Source of the DNA: DAIOEK01 sp964648485
Lineage (GTDB): Bacteria > Chloroflexota > Anaerolineae > Anaerolineales > Anaerolineaceae
Length of the DNA: 64,000 nt
Reading direction: 5' to 3'
Assembly (NCBI GenBank): GCA_964648485.1
Contig: CAZYOF010000005.1
Location: 129,047 to 193,046, forward strand
The notes beneath the pieces were generated by a model. That model was not told the DNA's origin and did no database searches. It saw only the letters and a list, made by a program, of their open reading frames with translations. Of this stretch, positions 1-8,953 are shown piece after piece. Each line of letters begins with the position of its first letter. The stretch's first letter is position 1. Both the position numbers and the translations under genes were made by a program.

Positions 1-779
1 GCAATTTCAGATTCAAGCTGCGATATGTGGACCATCTTGCCTGGCCGGCTACAGAAACCGACGATCAACTTCTTTTCGAAAAACATCAAAAACAGGGCAA
101 TGATCTCCATCGACTCATACAGCAATTGGTAGCAGGAGTACCCGAAGAGAAATTAGCACAAGCTATAGATGATCCGCAAGTGCAATTATGGTGGGATGCA
201 TTTCATGCTGGTCAGGCACAACTCATGCCGGTTTTTGACGAAGATCCAGAAATCATCCGGCTTGCTGAACACACGCTAATTGGACGGTTGGATGGAAAAC
301 GTCTGATTGCAAAATTTGACTTACTGGTTATATATCCCGGGAAAAAGCTATGGATATATGACTGGAAAACTACACGATATGCTGTTGGTCAAAACAAATT
401 AGCAGAAAAAATTCAAACGATGTTATACCCCATGATTACTGTTCAGGCGGGAGCTCACTGGAATCATGGAAAAGCCTGGCAACCAGAACAAATTGAAATG
501 GTTTACTGGCTGGCAGCAGATCCACGCAACCCTGTGCATTTTCCTTATCATTCAAGTCAGTATCAGGTTGATAGAGAATATTTATCCGCATTAATGGATG
601 AGATCAAACAGCTTCCAGAGGATGGTTTTGAAAAGACTCTGGATATTTCACGCTGCCGCTTTTGTCCATTTCGGTCCTATTGTGACCGGGGTGTGCAGCC
701 CGGTTCGATTAACGAGCTTGAGGATGCAGAAGATAATCTTCTTTCGGGATTAGCGGATGTCCTTGCATTAGAGGATTAA
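1..779 (+). CDS. RecB/Cas4-like PD-(D/E)XK nuclease, 5' end outside window
   Basis: 3' part of a gene whose reading frame is open to the left edge of the window. The first in-frame start (GTG at 27) is probably internal, because the codons before it read NFRFKLRYV, the usual N-terminal helix of this nuclease family. The PD-(D/E)XK core is visible as KFDLLVI followed by IYDWKTT (Asp, then D-x-K). Near the C-terminus the cluster CRFCPFRSYC gives three of the four cysteines that bind the Fe-S cluster in Cas4/AddB-type nucleases. The fourth would be expected just upstream, and the cut codon at bases 1-2 ends in GC, so it could be TGC. The gene is followed directly by recJ with no gap, suggesting co-translation and a role in DNA end processing or repair. 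A CRISPR Cas4 role is not supported because no cas genes are nearby. Confidence 0.75.
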   Translation, partial: NFRFKLRYVDHLAWPATETDDQLLFEKHQKQGNDLHRLIQQLVAGVPEEKLAQAIDDPQVQLWWDAFHAGQAQLMPVFDEDPEIIRLAEHTLIGRLDGKRLIAKFDLLVIYPGKKLWIYDWKTTRYAVGQNKLAEKIQTMLYPMITVQAGAHWNHGKAWQPEQIEMVYWLAADPRNPVHFPYHSSQYQVDREYLSALMDEIKQLPEDGFEKTLDISRCRFCPFRSYCDRGVQPGSINELEDAEDNLLSGLADVLALED

Positions 780-3140
780 ATGGGGCTTTTACCAGAATTT
801 CCACGCTACCATTGGGTTCCCGTTCGCGAAATTGGCATTCCCCGAGATGTTCTGGAAGCCTGCGGAGGAAACACTTTTATCGCCGGTATTTTAATCCGGC
901 GGGGCTTAACAGATCCGGAATTGATCAATTCCTTCATTAATCCGGATGAATACAATCCTTCATCACCCTATGATTTTCCGGGGATGGCAGTTGCGGTGGA
1001 CAGGATCCGGCAAGCAGCCGCCAAAAATCAACGAGTACTGGTTTGGGGTGATTTCGATGTGGATGGTCAGACCTCTACTACCATCTTGGTGACTGCTTTC
1101 CGGGCATTGGGTCTGGATGTCTCCTATCATATTCCCTTGCGGGAGATCGAAGGACACGGAATCCATATCTCTACACTTGAAAAGCTATTAAGCGGAATTG
1201 ATCTGGTGGTTACCTGTGATACAGGTATAGATGCGTCAGCAGCGGTTCAGGTGATACGCAGTCGTGGTGTAGATATAATAATTACCGATCACCATGAATT
1301 GCCCGAGGTTTTGCCAGAAGGGGCAGTGGCGATGATCAATCCGCATTTTCTGCCAGAGGATCACCCCCTGGCAACTCTGCCGGGCTGTGGTGTGGCATTT
1401 AAATTGGCAGAAGCGTTACTTGCCGAAGATCATCACAGTGAAATCTGCCAAGATTTACTCGATCTTACCGCCCTGGGTTTGGTGGCGGATGTAGCTGAAC
1501 TGCGCGGAGATGCCCGTTATTTGTTGCAGCGAGGCTTGCAGGTTCTTCGTCATAACAACCGCCTTGGCCTGGCTAAATTAATTGGACTAATCGGGATGAA
1601 GGCAGAGGGTATTAATGAAACTGATATCAGTTTTCAACTTGCGCCTCGGCTGAACGCGGTTGGTAGACTGGCAGATGCAAATACCAGTGTGGATTTGTTC
1701 ACGACACTGGATGAAGCACATGCGGCATATCTAGCTCAGAATATGGAAGGGCTGAATGCACAACGTAAATTGTACAGTTCGCAGGTGCTGCAAGCCGCTT
1801 TGCACCAAATCGAGCAGAATCCAGCCTGGTTAAATGATCCAGTACTGGTACTTGACCACCCGGAATGGGTGGGGGGCGTTCTGGGGATTGTTGCCTCGCA
1901 TCTGGTAAACAGGTTCAACCGACCAGTAATATTATTACGTAGCAATCCCACCGGGATTGCTGCTGGTTCAGCCCGGTCCATACCGGGATTAAATATTTTT
2001 CACGCTATTCGAACCCATGCACATATACTAAAAGGCTGCGGAGGGCATGCAATGGCCGCCGGTTTATCTCTTTCGGTAGAAATGATACCTGAATTTAGGC
2101 AGATGCTTTCCCATACAATTCGAGGCATGATTGCAGAAGGGCAGGTAGAGCAACCTCTTCTGGAGATTGATGGATCTCTGACTGTTGCCCTGGCAGCAGA
2201 TTTTGCTTTCAATCCTAACTCAGAAGTAGCTGAACTTGAAAAACTGGCTCCATTTGGTAATGGAAATCCAGCGCCCGTCTTTGTGATGAATAAAGTAAGC
2301 ATCCAAGATTCATTGTTGGTAGGAAAAACTAAAGAGCACTGGTTATTAAATGTGGTAGACACAAATGGTAATCAGGCAAAAGTATTTTGGTGGCAGGCTG
2401 CAGATCAGACCCCGCCTGAAGGCTGGCTGGATCTGGCAGTAACTGCCCGAATTACTACCTGGAAGAATGAAAACCAGCTTCAACTTGAATGGGTAGATGC
2501 CTGTCCACTACCTGAAAATCTACAGGTAGAGTTACCTGCAGTCACCATACAATACCTGGATTATCGCGGAGAGCATGATCCCATGGCGATTCTGGGAGAA
2601 CTACTTAACACACGTTATGCACAGGTTTGGGCAGAAGGGATGAACCGCGATCAATCACCTGGGTGCACCCGACTTGAAATTGGAAAGGCAGACGATCTTG
2701 TCGTCTGGACAACCCCTCCGGGAGGCGAAGAGATTCAATACGTGATAAACAAGGTAAAACCCAGGAGAGTATTACTGTTCTGTGTCGACCCTGGTCTGGA
2801 TTCGGCGAAACCATTTACACAGAGGTTGTTTGCTCTTTTACGGGGAAAGACTTATTTAGATCATCAACCTGTTGATATTTCCAGATTGGCAGCAGCAACA
2901 TCCCATCGAATGGAAACGGTAAAAATTGGCTTGATGTATCTAAATGCGGCCGGATTTATTCGTATGTCCATGACGGGAGGAAAACTGCAATACGCCCTGC
3001 CGGAAAAACCTTGTGGATCACTTCAAATAAAGGAATACGAACAGATGCTGCATCGTTCTCTGAAGGAAACAGCGGCTTTTCGTGAAAGCATATCCCGCTC
3101 ACCATTGGATCGTTGGAAAGTTGACTTTCCCATAAAGTAA
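780..3140 (+). CDS. recJ: Single-stranded-DNA exonuclease RecJ
   Basis: A 786-aa DHH-superfamily 5'-3' single-strand exonuclease acting in recombination and repair. Visible motifs are DFDVDGQTS (residues 91-99), VTCDTGIDA, DHH (170-172) and the DHHA1 glycine motif GCGGHAMAAG around residue 420, followed by an OB-fold region. After about residue 580 there is a further C-terminal domain of some 200 residues, as in the long Bacillus-type RecJ rather than the shorter Escherichia coli form. The ATG follows the upstream nuclease stop codon immediately (TAAATG), so translation is probably coupled. The two nucleases may work together on DNA ends (inference). Confidence 0.93.
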   Translation: MGLLPEFPRYHWVPVREIGIPRDVLEACGGNTFIAGILIRRGLTDPELINSFINPDEYNPSSPYDFPGMAVAVDRIRQAAAKNQRVLVWGDFDVDGQTSTTILVTAFRALGLDVSYHIPLREIEGHGIHISTLEKLLSGIDLVVTCDTGIDASAAVQVIRSRGVDIIITDHHELPEVLPEGAVAMINPHFLPEDHPLATLPGCGVAFKLAEALLAEDHHSEICQDLLDLTALGLVADVAELRGDARYLLQRGLQVLRHNNRLGLAKLIGLIGMKAEGINETDISFQLAPRLNAVGRLADANTSVDLFTTLDEAHAAYLAQNMEGLNAQRKLYSSQVLQAALHQIEQNPAWLNDPVLVLDHPEWVGGVLGIVASHLVNRFNRPVILLRSNPTGIAAGSARSIPGLNIFHAIRTHAHILKGCGGHAMAAGLSLSVEMIPEFRQMLSHTIRGMIAEGQVEQPLLEIDGSLTVALAADFAFNPNSEVAELEKLAPFGNGNPAPVFVMNKVSIQDSLLVGKTKEHWLLNVVDTNGNQAKVFWWQAADQTPPEGWLDLAVTARITTWKNENQLQLEWVDACPLPENLQVELPAVTIQYLDYRGEHDPMAILGELLNTRYAQVWAEGMNRDQSPGCTRLEIGKADDLVVWTTPPGGEEIQYVINKVKPRRVLLFCVDPGLDSAKPFTQRLFALLRGKTYLDHQPVDISRLAAATSHRMETVKIGLMYLNAAGFIRMSMTGGKLQYALPEKPCGSLQIKEYEQMLHRSLKETAAFRESISRSPLDRWKVDFPIK

Positions 3141-3171
3141 AAATTTTTTATGAAATTTTGATAAGATACCA

Positions 3172-3200
3172 TTGACCTTATCCACCAAATTTGGGATAAT
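3172..3200 (+). promoter_or_regulatory. Sigma-70 promoter of the pheST transcript
   Basis: TTGACC (3172-3177) and GATAAT (3195-3200) are separated by exactly 17 bases. The predicted transcript would start near 3207, at the 5' edge of the T-box leader. Confidence 0.6.
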
Positions 3201-3206
3201 TCATGC

Positions 3207-3475
3207 ATAGAAAAGCGACGACAGAGGAAAGTAACCTTCTGCGAGCTGCCAGGGAGGTGGGATCGGAGACTGAAAGTCCCATTCAAGCAGCGGAATGTGA
3301 AGTTCCCTCTCGAGCTGTCCGGGTGAAAGGAAATAGTAGTCCGGACCGGACCCCCTCCGTTATTTTGGGGAGCCAATCGCTGTAAGGCTGTTGGTGTTTG
3401 AGAGGGCTTTATGCCAATCCGGGTGGTACCGCGGGTAAAAATCCCGTCCCAGATAAGGGATGGTTTTTTTTATTA
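3207..3475 (+). ncRNA. T-box riboswitch, phenylalanine specific
   Basis: Leader RNA that senses uncharged tRNA-Phe and controls readthrough into pheST. The T-box sequence GGGTGGTACCGCGG lies at 3421-3434. It is followed by the terminator: CCGTCCC (3444-3450) pairs with GGGATGG (3457-3463), then a T run (3464-3471). The alternative antiterminator pairs the T-box bulge region with 3431-3447. The stem I region carries AGAGGAAAGTAA (from about 3224) and GTGAAGTTCCCTCTCGAGC. In the latter, TTC at 3303-3305 is in the usual specifier position and is a Phe codon. The short ORFs that cross this leader are not genes. Confidence 0.92.
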
Positions 3476-3580
3476 ATGGCTTGTTTGCTTATAAAGAAGC
3501 CAGAAATTGACCAAATTGAATTATTGGAAGAGGCAGAAATCTGTAACAGCCATCGAAATTTCGATGATCAAGGAGGAAGT

Positions 3581-4648
3581 ATGGAATTGCTGAAAGAGCT
3601 GGAAAAAATTCGTGAAGATGGGCTTGCAGCACTCATGAAAGTGAAGGATGCCGCCGAATTGGAAGCCTGGCGGATTGCCAATTTAGGTAGATCGGCTCCT
3701 GTAATGGGTGTTTTCTCAAAAATGGGGCAATTAAGCAAGGAAGATCGCCCGGTGATTGGACAGGCTGCCAATGCTGTTAAAGTTGCTTTGGAGGAGGCTT
3801 TTATCTTTCGTCTGGAAGAAACCAGAACTGCAGAACTACAAAAGTCACTTCAAACCGAACGATTGGATGTTACTTTACCCGGCAGAATACCGCGAAAAGG
3901 ACGGCTACATCCTGCTACAACGAATTTACGCCGGATTCTGGCTGTTCTGGCCGATATGGGTTTTCAGGTTTATACCTCGCGCGATGTTGAAACAGATGAA
4001 TACAATTTCCAATTATTGAATATTCCTCCACATCACCCTGCGAGAGAGATGCAGGATACTTTTTATATTGAATCTCCTCAGGATGATGGTAGTTATTCCC
4101 TGGTAATGCGTACTCACACATCACCGGGGCAAATCCGCGCCATGCGAGAATTCTCTGCAACCAATCCACAAAATCCACCGCCAATTCGAATTGCCTTGCC
4201 GGGGATGTGCTATCGCTATGAACAAATTACCGCCCGTTCTGAGGTGCAATTCAATCAGGTGGAAGGTTTGGTGGTGGGTGAGGGTATTACCTTTGGTGAC
4301 TTTAAATTTGCACTTATGGAGTTTGCCCGACGGATGTTTGGGCAGGACTCTAAAGTGCGTTTCCGCTCTGATCACTTCCCATTCACCGAGCCATCGGCGG
4401 AAATGGATGTGGAATGCTTCATCTGTGGTGGAAAAGGATGCCCTGTTTGTAAAAAATCTGGTTGGCTCGAAGTGATGGGAGCCGGCATGGTTCATCCTAC
4501 GGTTCTTGCCAATGGAGGGTATGACCCTACCCGTTATTCTGGTTTTGCCTTTGGCATGGGGCCAGAGAGGCAGTTCATGCTGCGTCATAAAATCAATGAT
4601 ATTCGTTATTTCTGGGGAAACGACATCCGTTTCCTGGAACAATTCTAG
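3581..4648 (+). CDS. pheS: Phenylalanine--tRNA ligase alpha subunit
   Basis: A 355-aa catalytic subunit of the (alpha-beta)2 class II enzyme that charges tRNA-Phe. ATG 3581 was chosen because AGGAGG lies at 3571-3576. A longer in-frame start at 3398 would sit inside the T-box terminator. The class II core is clear: FYIESPQDD and MRTHTSPGQIRAM (motif 2 area), PGMCYRYEQITARSE, and FGMGPERQFMLRH (motif 3). A four-cysteine insert, CFICGGKGCPVC, precedes GWLEVMGAGMVHP; it is common in PheS of this type and may bind zinc. The N-terminal helical arm (about residues 1-80) binds tRNA. pheT follows after 9 bases, and expression is set by the T-box upstream. Confidence 0.96.
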   Translation: MELLKELEKIREDGLAALMKVKDAAELEAWRIANLGRSAPVMGVFSKMGQLSKEDRPVIGQAANAVKVALEEAFIFRLEETRTAELQKSLQTERLDVTLPGRIPRKGRLHPATTNLRRILAVLADMGFQVYTSRDVETDEYNFQLLNIPPHHPAREMQDTFYIESPQDDGSYSLVMRTHTSPGQIRAMREFSATNPQNPPPIRIALPGMCYRYEQITARSEVQFNQVEGLVVGEGITFGDFKFALMEFARRMFGQDSKVRFRSDHFPFTEPSAEMDVECFICGGKGCPVCKKSGWLEVMGAGMVHPTVLANGGYDPTRYSGFAFGMGPERQFMLRHKINDIRYFWGNDIRFLEQF

Positions 4649-4657
4649 GAGGACGGT

Positions 4658-7189
4658 ATGAAAGTTCCTGTATCTTGGTTAAAGGATTTTGTAGATCTCA
4701 GCGGTCTGGAGGTCACAGATATCGCATACAAGCTGACAATGGCAGGTCTGGAAGTGGAGGATATCCGCTTCGCTGGTTTACCTCTACCTGATCATGATGG
4801 GCATGGATTTAAAGTCAGCGGTTTAGCATGGGACCCGGAGAAAATTGTTGTGGCTGAGATTTCTCAGGTAAACGCGCATCCCAATGCTGACCGGTTGACA
4901 TTGTGTGACCTGTTTGACGGCAAGGAGCAACATGTTGTCCTGACCGGTGCTCCCAACTTGTTCCCCTATAAGGGGATTGGGAGACTGGAAAAACCCATCA
5001 AAGTAGCTTATGCAAAAGAGGGTGCGGTCATCTATGATGGACATGCCGAGGGTTTGGTTCTGGCTACACTCAAACGAACGAAGATTCGTGGCGTGGATTC
5101 ATACTCCATGGTTTGCTCAGAAAAGGAATTGGGTATTAGTGATGAACATGAGGGTGTCATTTTTCTGGATGATGATGCCGTTGCCGGTACACCTCTAGTG
5201 GACTACATGGGTGATGCTGTTCTGGAGATTAAGATTAACCCCAACATGGCACGAAATACCAGTATTCTGGGTATCGCCCGTGAACTGGCGGCACTAACAG
5301 GCAACCCTTTGAGAAAACCTGAGTATAAACTGGAAACATCCGGTGATTCAATCGAGGATCAGGTAAAGATCGAGATCAGCAATCCTGATCTTAATCCCAG
5401 GTTCATAGTGGGTTTGATCCGTAATGTCGAAATAAAGCCCAGCCCATACTGGGTTCAGCGTAGACTACGCCTGGTAGGAGTACGTGCAATCAGTAACATT
5501 GTTGATGCAACTAACTACACCATGTTCGAGATTGGTGAACCGCTGCATGCGTTTGATTATTCTGCACTCCAGAAACGTGCTGCCGGAAAGCCCGTAGTAA
5601 TTTCTACACGAACGGCAGAAAAAGGTGAGAAACTCACGACACTCGATGGAGTTGAGAGAAACCTATCGGAATCAAATGTGCTCGTTTGTGATTCTGCCGG
5701 GGCATTATCACTGGCAGGCGTGATGGGGGGAGCCGAGACAGAAGTGGGCAATCAAACCAGGGATATATTGCTCGAAGGCGCGGCATGGAATTTTATTAAT
5801 ATCCGGCGTACAGCTGCCCAGCATGCTTTGTCGTCTGAAGCATCTTATCGAATGTCACGTGGCGTACATCCAGAACTGGCATTTGCAGGATTAAAGAGAT
5901 GTCTGTATTGGATGAGCGAATGGAGCGGGGGTCAAGTTGCTCCGGGTTTTGTAGATAACTATCCATTACCGCCCAGAGACCCGGTAGTCAACCTGACTGA
6001 ACGCGATATTAAGCGTATGCTTGGTGTTGAAATTCCACTGGTACAGGTGAAAGAATTGCTTGAAAGGTTGGAGTTTAGCGATGAAGTAAAGGATGGGGTT
6101 TTAGCTGTGAAAACTCCTCCAATCCGTATGGATATTGGAGAAGGCGTCGTGGGTATTGCAGATGTTATGGAAGAGATTGCCCGGTTGTACGGGTATGAGA
6201 ACATTCCTGAAAGCCGTATGGCTGAACCTTTGCCACCACAACGGGGCAACCCAATCCAAGAAGCTGAGGATTTTATCCGCGACACTCTCGTTTCACTTGG
6301 CTTACAGGAAGTGATTACACACCGCATGACTTCTCCGGAATTGGAAAAACGACTTTTACCAAAAGGAATCGACGGGACACCGGAAAGGGATTACATCCGT
6401 CTGGTGAATCCGATTGCTCCTGAAAAAAGTGTCCTGCGCCGCAGTCTACTCGCTTCCGTTTTAAATGTATTGGCAAACAATCAGAGTTTGTCTGAATCAC
6501 TTTTCCTGTTTGAAATTGGATCAGTATTCCTACCCTCAGGCGAGCTTTTGCCCCTCGAGCCCCACCGGTTGGCTATTACGCTGACTGGTTTGCGTGAACC
6601 ATCTGCCTGGGATAGACAGCAGGGAGAAAAAGTAGATTTTTATGATTTGAAAGGCATCCTTGAAGCACTATTGAGCGCACTGCAGATCCCGGTCACATTT
6701 TGTCCGGGAGATGACCCCACGTACCATCCCGGTAAGTGTGCTTTGATTAAATCGGGCGAGAAAGTCCTTGGATTATGTGGAGAATTACATCCCCAGGTAC
6801 AGGAAAACTATGAAATCATTACACCAGTGATGGCAGCTGACCTGGATCTCGCAGCTATGTTGGCTCTGGCGGCCATGCATTCTTTCCCGGTTTCTCCGGT
6901 GAGCGAATTCCCGCCGATCCTGGAGGACCTGGCTCTGGTGGTAGATGAAAACGTACCTGCCGAGAAAGTCGAAGCATTAATCCGCCAGACAGGCGGCAAG
7001 CTGGTTGTAAAGGTACGCCTCTTTGATATCTTCCGTGGAAAGCAGCTCGGCGACGGGAAAAAATCTCTGGCATACAGCCTGATGTACCAGGCAGCAGATC
7101 GCACCCTCACTGATAAAGATGCTACCCAGATCCGGCAAAAAATCATCCGCCGGTTGGAACAGGAATTGGGCGCGAAACTAAGATCTTAA
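4658..7189 (+). CDS. pheT: Phenylalanine--tRNA ligase beta subunit
   Basis: An 843-aa beta subunit of PheRS, full length. Domains in order: an N-terminal EMAP-like tRNA-binding fold (about 60-175, EISQVNAHPNADRL), the B3/B4 editing domain (about 230-430, RRLRLVGVRAISNIVDATNY and LEGAAWNF), B5 (about 445-520), a catalytic-like core, and a C-terminal ferredoxin-like anticodon-binding domain (about 750-843, PPILEDLALVVDENVPA). The start ATG follows an AGGAGG that overlaps the pheS stop region. The gene ends at a strong terminator at 7192. Confidence 0.96.
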   Translation: MKVPVSWLKDFVDLSGLEVTDIAYKLTMAGLEVEDIRFAGLPLPDHDGHGFKVSGLAWDPEKIVVAEISQVNAHPNADRLTLCDLFDGKEQHVVLTGAPNLFPYKGIGRLEKPIKVAYAKEGAVIYDGHAEGLVLATLKRTKIRGVDSYSMVCSEKELGISDEHEGVIFLDDDAVAGTPLVDYMGDAVLEIKINPNMARNTSILGIARELAALTGNPLRKPEYKLETSGDSIEDQVKIEISNPDLNPRFIVGLIRNVEIKPSPYWVQRRLRLVGVRAISNIVDATNYTMFEIGEPLHAFDYSALQKRAAGKPVVISTRTAEKGEKLTTLDGVERNLSESNVLVCDSAGALSLAGVMGGAETEVGNQTRDILLEGAAWNFINIRRTAAQHALSSEASYRMSRGVHPELAFAGLKRCLYWMSEWSGGQVAPGFVDNYPLPPRDPVVNLTERDIKRMLGVEIPLVQVKELLERLEFSDEVKDGVLAVKTPPIRMDIGEGVVGIADVMEEIARLYGYENIPESRMAEPLPPQRGNPIQEAEDFIRDTLVSLGLQEVITHRMTSPELEKRLLPKGIDGTPERDYIRLVNPIAPEKSVLRRSLLASVLNVLANNQSLSESLFLFEIGSVFLPSGELLPLEPHRLAITLTGLREPSAWDRQQGEKVDFYDLKGILEALLSALQIPVTFCPGDDPTYHPGKCALIKSGEKVLGLCGELHPQVQENYEIITPVMAADLDLAAMLALAAMHSFPVSPVSEFPPILEDLALVVDENVPAEKVEALIRQTGGKLVVKVRLFDIFRGKQLGDGKKSLAYSLMYQAADRTLTDKDATQIRQKIIRRLEQELGAKLRS

Positions 7190-7191
7190 AA

Positions 7192-7227
7192 AATCAGGAC
7201 TGGTTCAATAACCAGTCCTGATTTTTT
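7192..7227. terminator. Bidirectional intrinsic terminator between pheT and kamA
   Basis: Perfect 14-bp inverted repeat (7192-7205 with 7210-7223, loop CAAT). A T run follows on the plus strand and an A run precedes it, so it can end both the pheST transcript and the convergent aminomutase transcript. Confidence 0.9.
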
Positions 7228-7228
7228 A

Positions 7229-8575
7229 TTATTCAGGTTTTTGGGAACTTCCATCCCCAATTCCCAGAGGTTTCCATTTTTCCATATTCTCACGCAATCG
7301 ATGAGTTGCGCCTCCGCGGCTGTGTAACAAATCAAAGCCTTCGGGTTTAATGAACATCTGATCACCATCGAGCATACCAGAAATGCCACGCTGACCGGGT
7401 TCTCCGCGTTTATTTTGACAGAAGGGGCAGGTCTTGGGATCATGCGGGTGATAAGTGATGGGTTCCTCGTAGGCGGTGACATATCCCTCGTAGTTTCGCA
7501 GAACGACCTTATGATCTGACATAGAAACCAAGTAATTTGGCATCACCGGTATTTTTCCACCTCCGCCAGGTGCATCAACAACATAGGTTGGCACAGCATA
7601 TCCGGATGTGTGTCCGCGTAATGCTTCGATGATCTCCACACCCTTTGCCACAGGTGTACGGAAGTGCCCAGCTCCTTCGACCAGGTCGCACTGGTACAGG
7701 TAATATGGTCTTACCCGGATACGAACCAGTTCATGAACCAGCTGACGCTGCAGGTGAACGCAATCATTGACTCCTGCCAGGAGGACAGATTGATTTCCAA
7801 GAGGAATGCCGGCTCTGCTCAACTTATCGCATGCCTGGGCAAGTTCAAGGCTGATCTCGTTGGGATGGTTCACGTGAATATTCATCCAGAGAGGGTGATA
7901 TTTCTCCAGCATATCGGTGAGTTCCTGTGTCACCCGCATCGGCATGAAAACCGGGACCCTTGAACCAATCCGGATAATTTCAATGTGCGGGATCTCACGA
8001 AGACGGGATAGGAGTTCTTCAAGGAGTTTAGGCGCCAGTGTAAGCGGATCTCCACCTGAAAGAAGCACATCTCTGACCTGGGGAGTGCGCTTCAAATAGT
8101 CTATTTGTGCTTCAAATTCTGAGCGGGAGAAAGTGGCATTCGGGTCTCCCACTATCCGGGATCGCGTGCAGTAGCGGCAATAAGATGCGCATTGGGTGGT
8201 TACCAGCATGAGTACCCGGTCGGGATAACGATGCACCAGACCGGGGACAGGTGAATCACGGTCTTCTGCCAGAGAATCCTCCATCATTCCCGTAAAAGGC
8301 TGGATTTCGTCGGCTGTGGGAATAATCTGTTTCCGAATCGGATCATTCAGGTCTTCGGGGTCAATGAGTGAAATGAAATATGGGGTAATCTCTACCCGGA
8401 ATAAGCCACTGGTGCTTAAAGCTTTTTTTTCACTCTCAGTCAATTTCAACACGGTTTCGATTTCTTCAACCGTATTCAACCGGTGGCTTAATTGCCAGCG
8501 CCAATCATTCCATTTTTCATCGGGTATATCTTTAAAAGCCGGGGCACGTTTAGATACAAATTCTCTGGGGGTCAT
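7229..8575 (-). CDS. kamA: Lysine 2,3-aminomutase
   Basis: A 448-aa radical SAM, PLP-dependent enzyme that converts L-lysine to L-beta-lysine. The 4Fe-4S/SAM motif CxxxCxxC is C129, C133 and C136 (TTQCASYCRYCTRSR), followed by the SAM-contact motif GGDPL. The C-terminus holds HDPKTCPFCQNKRGE, matching the zinc and dimer region of true aminomutases. The length fits KamA rather than the shorter EpmB, which modifies elongation factor P. The start ATG has GTGAGG seven bases upstream. Beta-lysine is usually acetylated by AblB to make an osmolyte, or fermented, but neither ablB nor lysine fermentation genes are in this window, so the pathway here is unknown. Confidence 0.93.
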   Translation of the reverse strand: MTPREFVSKRAPAFKDIPDEKWNDWRWQLSHRLNTVEEIETVLKLTESEKKALSTSGLFRVEITPYFISLIDPEDLNDPIRKQIIPTADEIQPFTGMMEDSLAEDRDSPVPGLVHRYPDRVLMLVTTQCASYCRYCTRSRIVGDPNATFSRSEFEAQIDYLKRTPQVRDVLLSGGDPLTLAPKLLEELLSRLREIPHIEIIRIGSRVPVFMPMRVTQELTDMLEKYHPLWMNIHVNHPNEISLELAQACDKLSRAGIPLGNQSVLLAGVNDCVHLQRQLVHELVRIRVRPYYLYQCDLVEGAGHFRTPVAKGVEIIEALRGHTSGYAVPTYVVDAPGGGGKIPVMPNYLVSMSDHKVVLRNYEGYVTAYEEPITYHPHDPKTCPFCQNKRGEPGQRGISGMLDGDQMFIKPEGFDLLHSRGGATHRLRENMEKWKPLGIGDGSSQKPE

Positions 8576-8874
8576 AAATACCTCACTTTATTACTGGTTA
8601 TCCTGATAATGAAAAGGGAATATTCCCGTGAATGTAAATGGGAGGGAATTATTGCGGGGGGTCGTGATCGGTTCTAAAGAAACCTGCATAAAATGAATAA
8701 GATTGCAGCCGTTTCTTTAATAGGGATAATACGAAATATTCGGACATTAGTTGATTCTACATTATCAAAATGGTTTTCTGTACCTATTACTTATTATCAG
8801 TTTAGATGTTCGCGGCGATTGAGTCAAATTGTTGCGCAAGTGTTAATCTTTTATTTGAATCCTTTTCAGCCCGC

Positions 8875-8903
8875 TTGACGCTCGAAAACGGGAATGATAT
8901 CAT
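8875..8903 (+). promoter_or_regulatory. Sigma-70 promoter of the hrcA operon
   Basis: TTGACG (8875-8880), a 17-base spacer and TATCAT (8898-8903) preceded by an extended -10 TG (8895-8896). The predicted start site near 8910 is just before the CIRCE element, as expected for HrcA repression. Confidence 0.75.
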
Positions 8904-8916
8904 TAATGCCAATGGA

Positions 8917-8943
8917 TTAGCACTCTAGGCTTGAGAGTGCTAA
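8917..8943. promoter_or_regulatory. CIRCE operator (HrcA binding site)
   Basis: Exact consensus inverted repeat TTAGCACTC (8917-8925), nine-base spacer, GAGTGCTAA (8935-8943). It lies 10 bases before the hrcA start codon, so HrcA represses its own operon. DNA or RNA pairing of the repeat may also limit translation of hrcA. Confidence 0.98.
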
Positions 8944-8953
8944 TAGTAATCAT

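Larger units (their letters stand above)
8576..8953. other. Divergent intergenic region kamA/hrcA
   Basis: A 378-base AT-rich region between divergent genes. It holds a perfect 12-bp palindrome GGGAATATTCCC (8616-8627) upstream of kamA, and the promoter and CIRCE operator of the heat-shock operon at its right end. I saw no ORF with a credible start and no RNA gene. Confidence 0.6.

Noticed and set aside
1..779. Cas4 in a CRISPR adaptation module
   Set aside because: No cas1/cas2 or repeats near; it pairs with recJ, so a repair nuclease is simpler.
3203..3385. 60-aa ORF upstream of pheS
   Set aside because: Lies wholly within the T-box leader; codons follow RNA structure, not a protein.
3398..3580. 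Longer start of pheS
   Set aside because: The extension would translate the T-box terminator; ATG 3581 has a perfect ribosome site.
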